A stretch of DNA of 64,000 bases from UBA1535 sp002323775 (GTDB lineage Bacteria; Bacillota; Clostridia; Tissierellales; Sedimentibacteraceae): NCBI GenBank assembly GCA_031993545.1, contig DAMAHZ010000001.1, positions 62,001-126,000 on the forward strand, given 5' to 3'. Positions 9,031 to 16,611 of this stretch are shown here, in pieces. The notes under the pieces were generated by a model. It searched no databases. It saw nothing but the letters and a program-made list of their open reading frames with translations, and was not told where the DNA came from. Made by a program: the position numbers and the translations under genes. Numbering within the stretch: the stretch's first letter is position 1; every line of letters starts with the position of its first letter.

Positions 9031-9128
9031 ATGACTTCCTCCTTTTTTAATAAATGGCTTAGAACTTTTGCACATGATATTTTCCATGTGCTGAAACACT
9101 GCATCAACAGTATTTTCGTCTAATCCTA

Positions 9129-9299
9129 TCAAGTTCTAATCATGTACATGATAATCGTTACAAGACATAGCAGTATTGTACCAATAGATAGCACTGCATG
9201 AAAATTAGTATCTTCTACACCCGGTCCAAATTTCATCCATAGACCACAAATCAATGTACAAACAATTGCAATAATAGAAATAATGCTTAAAATTTTCAT
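9129..9299 (-). CDS. Small two-helix membrane protein (56 aa)
   Basis: A short ORF with a strong AAGGAGG ribosome-binding site 7 bases before its ATG (complement at 9297-9299). Two hydrophobic helices (about 3-21 and 36-53) flank a short loop containing WMKFGPGVEDTNFHA. It lies 16 bp after the TetR gene and before the GNAT gene on the same strand, so the three form one unit. No function can be assigned; membrane location is inferred from hydropathy. Confidence 0.65.
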   Translation of the reverse strand: MKILSIISIIAIVCTLICGLWMKFGPGVEDTNFHAVLSIGTILLCLVTIIMYMIRT

Positions 9300-9315
9300 T
9301 TGATTTTCCTCCTTA

Positions 9316-9879
9316 TTAAATGTTGCTAATGAAAATATCTAAAACAGTTTGAAACAACATATCTCTTTGTTTTTTATCATTAATTTCAATACCAGTGTAT
9401 TTCAAAAAATCACTGGAACGATAAAAGACTAATTGTGAAAAAGATATAAGCTGATAGGCGATAATTCTACATTCTGTTTCAGACATTCTGTCGCCACAAC
9501 ATTCTTTTATCATCGGAAGAATATAATATGGCAATTCTATTTCGCCCTCTAAAAGCAAATATGGTATAGTAGGCTTTGATATTTCTGAGTACTCAATCAT
9601 AATGTCAGCCATGGTTATTAAAAACTCTCTTAATTTTTGCTTTGCCGGTATATTCTTATCTCTTATTTCTTTTAACTCATTTGCTCTGTCATCCATAAGT
9701 TTACTGACTGCGATATTTAGCAAGGCATCTTTTGAGCTAAAATGGTAATTTATCATAGCTAAATTTGCATCTGCCTCGTTAGCAATTTGCCGAGCAGTTA
9801 TTTTGCTTGGATTTTCGCTTTTAGTCAAAAGTTTCATAGTAGCACAAATTAATTGCTCTTTAACATTATCATTCTTCAT
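9316..9879 (-). CDS. TetR/AcrR family transcriptional regulator
   Basis: 187 residues. The N-terminal TetR helix-turn-helix is clear at about 22-60 (SKITARQIANEADANLAMINYHFSSKDALLNIAV), and the C-terminal ~120 residues form the variable ligand/dimer domain. ATG with AAGGAG upstream. A 38-bp near-perfect palindrome (9895-9932) lies right before the start, so self-repression of this gene and of the following small membrane protein and GNAT genes is likely. Ligand unknown. Confidence 0.9.
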   Translation of the reverse strand: MKNDNVKEQLICATMKLLTKSENPSKITARQIANEADANLAMINYHFSSKDALLNIAVSKLMDDRANELKEIRDKNIPAKQKLREFLITMADIMIEYSEISKPTIPYLLLEGEIELPYYILPMIKECCGDRMSETECRIIAYQLISFSQLVFYRSSDFLKYTGIEINDKKQRDMLFQTVLDIFISNI

Positions 9880-9894
9880 GATATGGCTCCTTAA

Positions 9895-9932
9895 ATTATA
9901 CTTGTACTAAACACGTTTAATACAAGTATAAT
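9895..9932. promoter_or_regulatory. Palindromic operator of the TetR unit
   Basis: Outer arms ATTATACTTGTA (9895-9906) and TACAAGTATAAT (9921-9932) are perfect inverted repeats, with an inner TAAAC-AC-GTTTA. The outer arm ATTATA read on the minus strand gives a TATAAT -10, so a bound TetR dimer would cover the promoter. Operator assignment is inferred from symmetry and position. Confidence 0.65.
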
Positions 9933-10005
9933 TTATCATATCAAAATCTAAATGTCAATATAAATTTTTAGTTTTATTTTTACCGTAAAAGTAAAAGTTC
10001 TTTTG

Positions 10006-10359
10006 CTAATTATTTTCTCGATTTTTTATTAGTTCTGCTATCTTTTCACTATTTAAAACCTTATTTTTTGTAGATAAGTATGATATAATCTTATCTATAT
10101 CTGATTCAGAGCCTTTAATCTTAATAATATTTTTATTTTCGATTTCTACCAGCTCAAGTTCTTGCATCAAAACTTCTATATTAACTTTTGGCTTTATAAG
10201 CTTTATTCCTGTTTTTTCTATAAAAATATTTACTTCTTTTTCTTCAAAACACATTTCTTCATCTACATATATACATTTAATTCTTCCCTCATCAACCCAC
10301 CTTTTTAATGTATGCTCACCAATCCCTAATATTTGAGCTGTTTCTTTTACACTAATCAT
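10006..10359 (-). CDS. Small helix-turn-helix protein (excisionase/MerR-like)
   Basis: 117 residues. The first 45 match the excisionase-type winged HTH (ISVKETAQILGIGEHTLKRWVDEGRIKCIYVDEEMCFEEKEV). The C-terminal half (60-117) is charged and helical (IEVLMQELELVEIENKNIIKIKGSESDIDKII) and not a recognised domain. Its ATG overlaps the ABC exporter stop (ATGA), so the two are coupled. Probably a DNA-binding accessory regulator of the exporter locus rather than a phage excisionase, as no integrase is near. Confidence 0.7.
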   Translation of the reverse strand: MISVKETAQILGIGEHTLKRWVDEGRIKCIYVDEEMCFEEKEVNIFIEKTGIKLIKPKVNIEVLMQELELVEIENKNIIKIKGSESDIDKIISYLSTKNKVLNSEKIAELIKNRENN

Positions 10360-11954
10360 TTAGCTTCCTCCTTTCTTCCAAACCGCAGCACTTTGTCAAA
10401 GTACTTTTGCGTTGATTTTCTATGACTTATACATACAACTGTTTTATCTATAAAATTATCCATAATATTTTTTATAATTTGTGCTTCCATTATCTCATCG
10501 ACACTCGATAGAGATTCGTCTATTAGTATAACTTGTGGATTTCTTATTAAGTTTTGAGCAATACTGATTCTTGACTGTTCTCCTCCGGATAAGCTATTTA
10601 TATTCAAAATTGTATCCTTCTTATCTTCAGCAAGCTTTTCAAGTTGTACAATCCGGATAATTTTATTTATATCTAACAATTCTTTATTTCCTAAGTTAAT
10701 ATTTTCTTTTAAATTTAATGAAAACACACTATGTCCTTGGAAGGAAATACCTATTATTTTTCTTAGTGACTCAATATTAATTTCACTTAGTTCATAGCCA
10801 TTAATTTTTATACTCCCAGTATAATCCTTTCTAAGCCCCAGCATTATATTAAATAACGTTGATTTGCCAATACCACTCTCCCCCATTATTAAAGTTTTTT
10901 CACCCTTCATGATTTTAATATCAGGTATTTTTACTATTTGTCCACTATTATCAAGCTGCAAATTTTCTGTTTCTAAGCTCTTAAATTCTTTTATAAGCAC
11001 TGTTCCCGTATTTTCTTCAGCTAAATCAAAATATTTTTTAATACTCTTTATAAAAGGCTTTGAGGCATAAATATTCATCAGCATTGAATAGAAGCCTTTA
11101 AATGAAGCTAAAAGCATTGGTATAAAAGAATAAAGAACTATAATATCTCCTTGAGTTGTTTTTATCAATGAGGTAAATTTCATAATTAAATATAAAACAG
11201 ATATAGGAATTATGGAATTTATTAAGTCTGTTATCTTAATCCAATAATTATCACACAAAGCTGTTCCTACAACTGCCCTATTAAGATTAGTGTATCTTTT
11301 ATCTATTTTTTCTATAAAGAAATCATATTCATTTTTTACTTTTATATTTCTAATAGTATTTAATGTTTCAACAGCTATCGCAGATAAGCCTCTTGATTCT
11401 TCAATCATCTTTTCATAATAATATGTTCGTTTTTTCTTAACTCCAATTGTAGTCAAAAATATTATCGGTATAGCAAGTAGTGAAAATATTCCAGCATATA
11501 GATTTACATTAAAAATAATTACAGCGTATATTGAAAATTTAATTATGTAAGAGAGTATATCAAATATAGCAGAATAATATGATGCTACACGGTCAGCAGA
11601 CATGCCTATATCTGTCCAAGTAGAAGCTGAATTGTTTTTTAGAAAGTATGTATATTCTGTTTTAGTTAATTTATCAAGAGAAAACATCGCTAAATTTTTC
11701 TTTCCATTCCAATTTATGTAGTTTTCTAAAACATTATTTGATAAATTAAGAAAAAACATCATTATATAAAGTAAAACTATAAATAAAATGTTTTGTTCAA
11801 ATATAGCCAAATTGTTTTTAACAATAGCTTCATTAAAAATTAATTTTACTTGCTCTGATATCTTTAAGGCTACAAAACCTGTTAAGATAGATAAAATTAT
11901 TACCAAAGCATTGCTAATTATATTGTTTTTTAAATACACCTTAAACATTTTCAT
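10356..11954 (-). CDS. ABC exporter, fused permease and ATPase
   Basis: 532 residues. The N-terminal ~300 form a six-helix ABC exporter membrane domain; the C-terminal part is a nucleotide-binding domain with Walker A GESGIGKST (358-366), Q-loop Gln406, signature LSGGEQ (455-460), Walker B VILIDE (475-480) and the H-loop His511. As a half-transporter it should work as a homodimer. There is no C39 peptidase domain. Substrate unknown; small-peptide or drug export is the usual role. It overlaps the HTH gene by ATGA and lies downstream of a double-XRE regulator on the same strand. The start (11954) has only a weak ribosome-binding site. Confidence 0.88.
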   Translation of the reverse strand: MKMFKVYLKNNIISNALVIILSILTGFVALKISEQVKLIFNEAIVKNNLAIFEQNILFIVLLYIMMFFLNLSNNVLENYINWNGKKNLAMFSLDKLTKTEYTYFLKNNSASTWTDIGMSADRVASYYSAIFDILSYIIKFSIYAVIIFNVNLYAGIFSLLAIPIIFLTTIGVKKKRTYYYEKMIEESRGLSAIAVETLNTIRNIKVKNEYDFFIEKIDKRYTNLNRAVVGTALCDNYWIKITDLINSIIPISVLYLIMKFTSLIKTTQGDIIVLYSFIPMLLASFKGFYSMLMNIYASKPFIKSIKKYFDLAEENTGTVLIKEFKSLETENLQLDNSGQIVKIPDIKIMKGEKTLIMGESGIGKSTLFNIMLGLRKDYTGSIKINGYELSEINIESLRKIIGISFQGHSVFSLNLKENINLGNKELLDINKIIRIVQLEKLAEDKKDTILNINSLSGGEQSRISIAQNLIRNPQVILIDESLSSVDEIMEAQIIKNIMDNFIDKTVVCISHRKSTQKYFDKVLRFGRKEEAK

Positions 11955-12057
11955 AGCTCACACAACCTCACAATCAAAAATATTGTTTAAGCACGATATT
12001 GTATTTTTTAATTTATTATTTTGTCATATTTTATCAAAATAGTTAGATTATTTACAT

Positions 12058-12097
12058 AACAAGTCAGCGAATTAAAAATTTAATTCGCTGACTTGTT
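12058..12097. repeat. 40-bp near-perfect inverted repeat with T-run on the plus strand
   Basis: First arm begins AACAAGTCAGCGAATTA (12058-12074) and its complement ends at 12097; 19 of 20 arm positions match. A TTTTT follows on the plus strand only, although both neighbours read on the minus strand. It could terminate antisense transcription, act as an attenuator between the regulator and the exporter, or be a repeat element. Confidence 0.5.
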
Positions 12098-12162
12098 TTT
12101 AATTATTTAAAGTTAATTTTTATTAGTTGTAAAAAGCTCTGACAGCATTAATTTATGATAAA

Positions 12163-14019
12163 TCATTCATTTTTGAAAAATCCTGCTTCAGATAAGGCGT
12201 TTATTACTAAAGCCTTTTCTATTTCATCCCTGTCTAAAAGCAATCCACTATTCTGCGTTTTATTATCTGTTCTTTCTTTAATACCCCACACAGGTGAATA
12301 TACTAATCTTCCAATTAATCCGTCTCCTCTGCATTTTAAGGATTCATATATGCTTTTTTCTATAGTATCATAAGATTTCTCATACTTTTTCATATCGGCT
12401 ACTAAACTCTCATAGACTGACGACACTTCTTCGTATGTTATAAACTGACAATTCTTATCAAAATTATTATGATAGTCATTATGCAAACTAAGCCATTTAT
12501 CAGAATTTTCATAATCCTCAAGTTTTTTATAGCTTAGTCCTATGCCATAAATAAGAGCTTTTTCTCTTTTAGTAAAATACTTTTTAGTAGTATCAGAAAA
12601 TATTTTTTTAGTAGATACTGTAATTTCCAATGCTTTAATATATCTGTCTATTGTATCCTCCTCAGATATGATTTTTAAATTGTTTAATATCGACGCTTCT
12701 TTATACCCAAAGTATTGCTGATTTAAGTTACTGGACATATCTATTTTTTCTTTAAGTTTTTGCAGTATATCGTATGCTCTTTTATATTCTTTTAATGTCA
12801 GTAAATAAGACATTTCTTTTTCTAATTTATAAGCTTCATAACTGTTACATTCAAAGTCATATATTTGAAACTCTCCAAATATTCCTAATTTTTTTAAAAG
12901 CATCTTTGATTTTTTCGGATATGGTGCTGATAATCCTGTTTCAATTCTCGATATACTTACAGTATCATATATGTCTTCAGAAAGCTCAAATTGTGACATT
13001 TTGAGCATTTCTCTCCTTTTCTTTATTGTTTCTCCCAAAGAACAAAAATCTTCGTTACCATTATAAGGATACCATTTAGATGGTTCAGAGCTAAGATTAT
13101 ATTTTTCAAAAACCTTGGCAATAAGTTCTCTTTTCTTTTCATTTTTTATAAGTATATTTTTATGTAAATTCAATTTTTTCATATCACTTTTTGATATAGA
13201 CGCCTTATCATCATACAAGTTTATTAAAGCTTTAAGTGCTAAGCCTTTGTTTTTCATAAGTTCTTCAATAAAATACAACTTTGAGCTTTTATTAAGGTAT
13301 TCAATAGCCAAATCGCAATTTTTTATTACAAGCTCGTATTCTTTGTTTAAAATCTGAGTTCTAGCAGCTAAACAAACTGCATTTGAATATAGACGTGCCT
13401 TCATGCTATAATCTAAATCGCTGTTTTTTATATATTTAATTAATTCATTGTACAATATCTGAGATTTATAATCACTATATACCTTTTCTCTAAACATAAT
13501 ACATTTTAAGATAAAATACAGCTCATTATATCCTAGAATACATTCATCTATCGGAAAATCCTCAAAAATAGGTACTGTTATTTTTACTGCCTCTTTAAGA
13601 GTTAAATATATCTTCTCATAAAGCTGTTGACTGTCTTTATCATCATTTTTAATCTGCATTATACCAAATTCCATCAGCAGTTTAAATCTTCTTTCAAGCC
13701 TATCTTTTTTTAATACGATTTTTTCGTACTCCTCAATCTCTTTTTCAGCTTTTTGAATTTCCTTTTTTTCTATAAGACTAATGATTTTATTTCTCATCAT
13801 AAATTTATTAAATTCTTTTTCTGACAAGTAGTTTTCAAAATTACCCTCAAATAACCCAAGCCTTTGCAGAAGCAACTCTGATATAAGCTTATTTACTGAC
13901 TTTTCGTTTTTCGTAAACTCTGAAAAATAGCTCGTTGAGCATATGCCGTCACATAGCCTTCTTGCTGTAATTCCCTTTTCATTACAAATATTTTTTATTA
14001 GATATCCTATGCTTATCAT
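12163..14019 (-). CDS. Regulator with two XRE-type HTH domains and helical repeats
   Basis: 618 residues from the ATG at 14019 (AAGGAAG upstream); a longer GTG start at 14058 is possible. It has an internally repeated plan: an N-terminal HTH (ISIGYLIKNICNEKGITARRLCDG..., 1-60) followed by TPR-like helices, then a second, clearer XRE HTH at about 325-385 (LGETIKKRREMLKMSQFELSEDIYDTVSISRIETG) followed by more TPR-like helices to the end. HTH plus TPR is the layout of RNPP/Rgg/PlcR-type peptide-sensing regulators, usually with one HTH. It lies upstream of the ABC exporter and small HTH gene, so peptide-responsive control of export is a reasonable idea; no signal-peptide gene was found. Confidence 0.7.
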   Translation of the reverse strand: MISIGYLIKNICNEKGITARRLCDGICSTSYFSEFTKNEKSVNKLISELLLQRLGLFEGNFENYLSEKEFNKFMMRNKIISLIEKKEIQKAEKEIEEYEKIVLKKDRLERRFKLLMEFGIMQIKNDDKDSQQLYEKIYLTLKEAVKITVPIFEDFPIDECILGYNELYFILKCIMFREKVYSDYKSQILYNELIKYIKNSDLDYSMKARLYSNAVCLAARTQILNKEYELVIKNCDLAIEYLNKSSKLYFIEELMKNKGLALKALINLYDDKASISKSDMKKLNLHKNILIKNEKKRELIAKVFEKYNLSSEPSKWYPYNGNEDFCSLGETIKKRREMLKMSQFELSEDIYDTVSISRIETGLSAPYPKKSKMLLKKLGIFGEFQIYDFECNSYEAYKLEKEMSYLLTLKEYKRAYDILQKLKEKIDMSSNLNQQYFGYKEASILNNLKIISEEDTIDRYIKALEITVSTKKIFSDTTKKYFTKREKALIYGIGLSYKKLEDYENSDKWLSLHNDYHNNFDKNCQFITYEEVSSVYESLVADMKKYEKSYDTIEKSIYESLKCRGDGLIGRLVYSPVWGIKERTDNKTQNSGLLLDRDEIEKALVINALSEAGFFKNE

Positions 14020-14209
14020 ACAGAATTTAACTTCCTTTAAATGTATTTTAATATTCACATATGCTTTTTATATCTTCTCTATTACAAAATCAATATGTTT
14101 TATTATTGATATTTTAACAAGTATGGATAATTTATGCAATATAAAAATTCTTGTATAGTAAAACCCACATCTCAAAATACAATTTTTATTTATATAAATA
14201 TTTTTAATA

Positions 14210-14236
14210 GCTTGTACAGCAAGACTATGATATAAT
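14210..14236 (+). promoter_or_regulatory. Extended -10 promoter with inverted-repeat element, before pxpA
   Basis: CTTG-N5-CAAG followed by TATGATATAAT, a perfect extended -10. 22 of 26 bases match the element at 30791-30817 upstream of the M29 aminopeptidase. The remaining gene-free stretch 14020-14308 is AT-rich with nothing else evident. Confidence 0.55.
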
Positions 14237-14308
14237 ATAAACACAGTCTGAGTTATGTTAAGACATTTATGTTATTTATATTTATAACACAATTGAGGTG
14301 ATTTTTTT

Positions 14309-15079
14309 ATGTTTATGATAGACCTAAACAGCGATTTAGGTGAGGGCTTTGGGGATTATACTATAGGTATGGATAGTGAAATCCTAAAATACGTTTCATC
14401 TGCTAATATTGCCTGCGGATGGCATGCAGGTGATCCTGTAATAATGAACGCAACTGTCAAAATAGCTAAAGAAATGAAAGTTGCTGTCGGAGCACATCCC
14501 GGTTACAACGATTTAATGGGTTTTGGCAGAAGAAATATGAGTTTAAGCTTTAACGAGCTGAAAATGTATGTTAAATATCAGTTAGGTGCCATTATGGCTA
14601 TATCTGAAGTTTATGGTATTAAAATTCAACATCTTAAGCCCCACGGTGCTATGTATAATGCAGCCGCAGTAAATTACGACTATGCAAGAGCAATAAGTGA
14701 GGCTATTTATGAAGTTGATAAAAATATAATTTTACTCGGTCTTGCAAACTCTGAAATGATAACTGCCGGAAAGGCAGCAGGCATAAAGACAGCAAATGAA
14801 GTGTTTGCTGACAGAGCATATATGGATGATGGCACATTAGTTCCTCGAAATATGACCGGAGCCATCATAACAGATTCTGATTTTGTAATAAAAAGAGCGG
14901 TTAAAATGATTAAGCATGGAACAGTAGAAAGTATAAACGGAAAAACTGTCAGTATAAAAGCTGATTCTATCTGTGTACATGGCGACAATCTTAAAGCTGT
15001 GGAATTTGTTAAAAAAATCAGAGCATCTTTTGAATCAGAAAACATAAAAATTAAAAATTTAAGTGAAATAATCACTTAG
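14309..15079 (+). CDS. pxpA: 5-oxoprolinase subunit A (LamB/YcsF family)
   Basis: 256-residue LamB/YcsF protein with the family hallmarks IDLNSDLGEGFG at the N-terminus, 'SSANIACGWHAGDP', 'VGAHPGYNDLMGFGRR' and 'HLKPHGAMYN'. PxpA works with PxpB and PxpC as an ATP-dependent cytoplasmic 5-oxoprolinase that opens pyroglutamate to glutamate. Here the B and C subunits are fused and encoded convergently at 16612-18396, next to pcp. RBS GAGGTGA precedes two close ATGs (14309 and 14315). The MATE transporter gene follows in the same direction. Confidence 0.93.
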   Translation: MFMIDLNSDLGEGFGDYTIGMDSEILKYVSSANIACGWHAGDPVIMNATVKIAKEMKVAVGAHPGYNDLMGFGRRNMSLSFNELKMYVKYQLGAIMAISEVYGIKIQHLKPHGAMYNAAAVNYDYARAISEAIYEVDKNIILLGLANSEMITAGKAAGIKTANEVFADRAYMDDGTLVPRNMTGAIITDSDFVIKRAVKMIKHGTVESINGKTVSIKADSICVHGDNLKAVEFVKKIRASFESENIKIKNLSEIIT

Positions 15080-15123
15080 ACACAAATTATATTGACTTAA
15101 TATCAGAAAGGAAACATTTTTTT

Positions 15124-16479
15124 ATGAAGAAGTTTTTTGCACCCTTTAGTTTTTACAAAAAGGCAGGATCAATCGCCGTTCCTTTAGCACTTCAATCCAT
15201 ACTTTCATCTAGTATGGGAATAATTGACTCACTCATGGTGTCATGGATAGGCATGGTCAGTGCAGTCGGTACAGCAGCACAGCTAGATACACTAGCAATC
15301 ACAGTTTCCTTTGGAGCAATAAGCGGAACGGGAATATTTTGTGCACAATTTTTCGGAGCTAAAGATCACAGAAATTTAAAAAGAAGCTTCGGTCTGTCAT
15401 TAGTTCTGTCCTTTAGTGTAGGTTTATTGTTTACGCTGATTTCATCTCTTTTCGGTGCTCAAATAATAAAGTTTTATTTGAACGACAGCGATGTAATAAG
15501 GTATGGCGGCATGTATCTTAATATTGTTAAGTTTTCATTTATTCCGAGTGCATTATCCTTTGCATTCAGCTATGTGTATCGTGCTATACACAATACAAAA
15601 GTACCTTTATTTATAGGCATTATATCTATGGTTACCAATGTACTTTTTAATTATATTTTAATCTTTGGTAAATTCGGCTTTCCTGAGATGGGAGTTGAGG
15701 GAGCTGCAATTGCTACACTTATGGCACAGTGCTTAGGATTAGCTATACATATTGTTTTTGCAATCAAAACTAATCAGCCTTTTATGGGAAGCATCAAGGA
15801 ATTATTTAGCTTTGATACAAAATTTGTAAAGCCTGTTATGAAAAGAGTTTATCCTTTGATTTTTAACGAGCTTATGTTTGGATTTGGAAGTACTTTATTT
15901 ATCAAAGCCTTTGGCTCATTAGGAACAAAATCCATGGACGCATATTATGTAGGAAATAAAATAAGTGAGATTTTCTTCTTCGTTGTTATGGGCTTATCCA
16001 ACGCAACTGCTGTTATAGTCGGCAATACGCTTGGCAGCGGAGATATTGAAAAGGCTAAGGAGGATGGAAATTACTTTATAGGAATGGCAGGAGTTCTGGC
16101 TGTTATATCCACTATATTAATAGTAGTATTTGCCGCTCCGATGGTTTCGGTCTTTGGTCTTAAAGATGCAAGTGTATTTTCAAATGCCGTAACTATAGTT
16201 AGAGTATTTTCCATAAGAATATCCTTAAGGCTGTTTATAGTAATAGTATTTGCTTCTCTTAGAGCAGGAGGCGACAGCAAGATGCTTACATTCCTAGACA
16301 GTGGAATAATGTGGCTTATAGGTCTTCCTTTAGCATTCTTTGCTGTTAATGTTCTTAAAATTCAAGAAATCTCTTTGGTATTTTTATTTATTCAATTAGA
16401 GCAGCTAGCACGCATGAGCTTAGGACTAATAAGATACAAAAGTGGAAAATGGGCTGTAAATCTTACTAAAACCGTGTAA
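15124..16479 (+). CDS. MATE family efflux transporter
   Basis: 451 residues, about 12 membrane helices in two six-helix halves, with MATE-type motifs ('AVPLALQSILSSSMGIIDSLMVSWIG', 'VAAVGTAAQ'-like segment, 'GNTLGSGDIEKAKEDGN'). Expected to extrude cationic or drug-like compounds using an Na+ or H+ gradient. It lies 44 bp after pxpA in the same unit and has a strong terminator after it. A role in amino-acid or oxoproline transport is possible from context but not shown. Confidence 0.88.
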   Translation: MKKFFAPFSFYKKAGSIAVPLALQSILSSSMGIIDSLMVSWIGMVSAVGTAAQLDTLAITVSFGAISGTGIFCAQFFGAKDHRNLKRSFGLSLVLSFSVGLLFTLISSLFGAQIIKFYLNDSDVIRYGGMYLNIVKFSFIPSALSFAFSYVYRAIHNTKVPLFIGIISMVTNVLFNYILIFGKFGFPEMGVEGAAIATLMAQCLGLAIHIVFAIKTNQPFMGSIKELFSFDTKFVKPVMKRVYPLIFNELMFGFGSTLFIKAFGSLGTKSMDAYYVGNKISEIFFFVVMGLSNATAVIVGNTLGSGDIEKAKEDGNYFIGMAGVLAVISTILIVVFAAPMVSVFGLKDASVFSNAVTIVRVFSIRISLRLFIVIVFASLRAGGDSKMLTFLDSGIMWLIGLPLAFFAVNVLKIQEISLVFLFIQLEQLARMSLGLIRYKSGKWAVNLTKTV

Positions 16480-16490
16480 AAAATATATGA

Positions 16491-16530
16491 AAAATCCGCT
16501 AAAAATATTAAGCTTAGCGGATTTTTATAT
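16491..16530. terminator. Bidirectional terminator between the MATE gene and pxpBC
   Basis: AAAATCCGCTA (16491-16501) pairs with TAGCGGATTTT (16515-16525). A and T runs on both sides let it serve both converging units. Confidence 0.8.
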
Positions 16531-16611
16531 TTAATATATAAAGATATAATTTTTTTCTTTTAAAATAAAACTGCTTATCTAATTTATGTAGTTTATAAAC
16601 ACTTGGAAAGC

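Noticed and set aside
9031..9132. 34-residue N-terminal extension of the GNAT protein from a TTG start
   Set aside because: A strong AAGGAGG lies just before the ATG at 9030, and the extension does not match GNAT proteins.
10006..10359. Excisionase of a mobile element
   Set aside because: No integrase, attachment repeats or transfer genes nearby; it is coupled to an ABC exporter.
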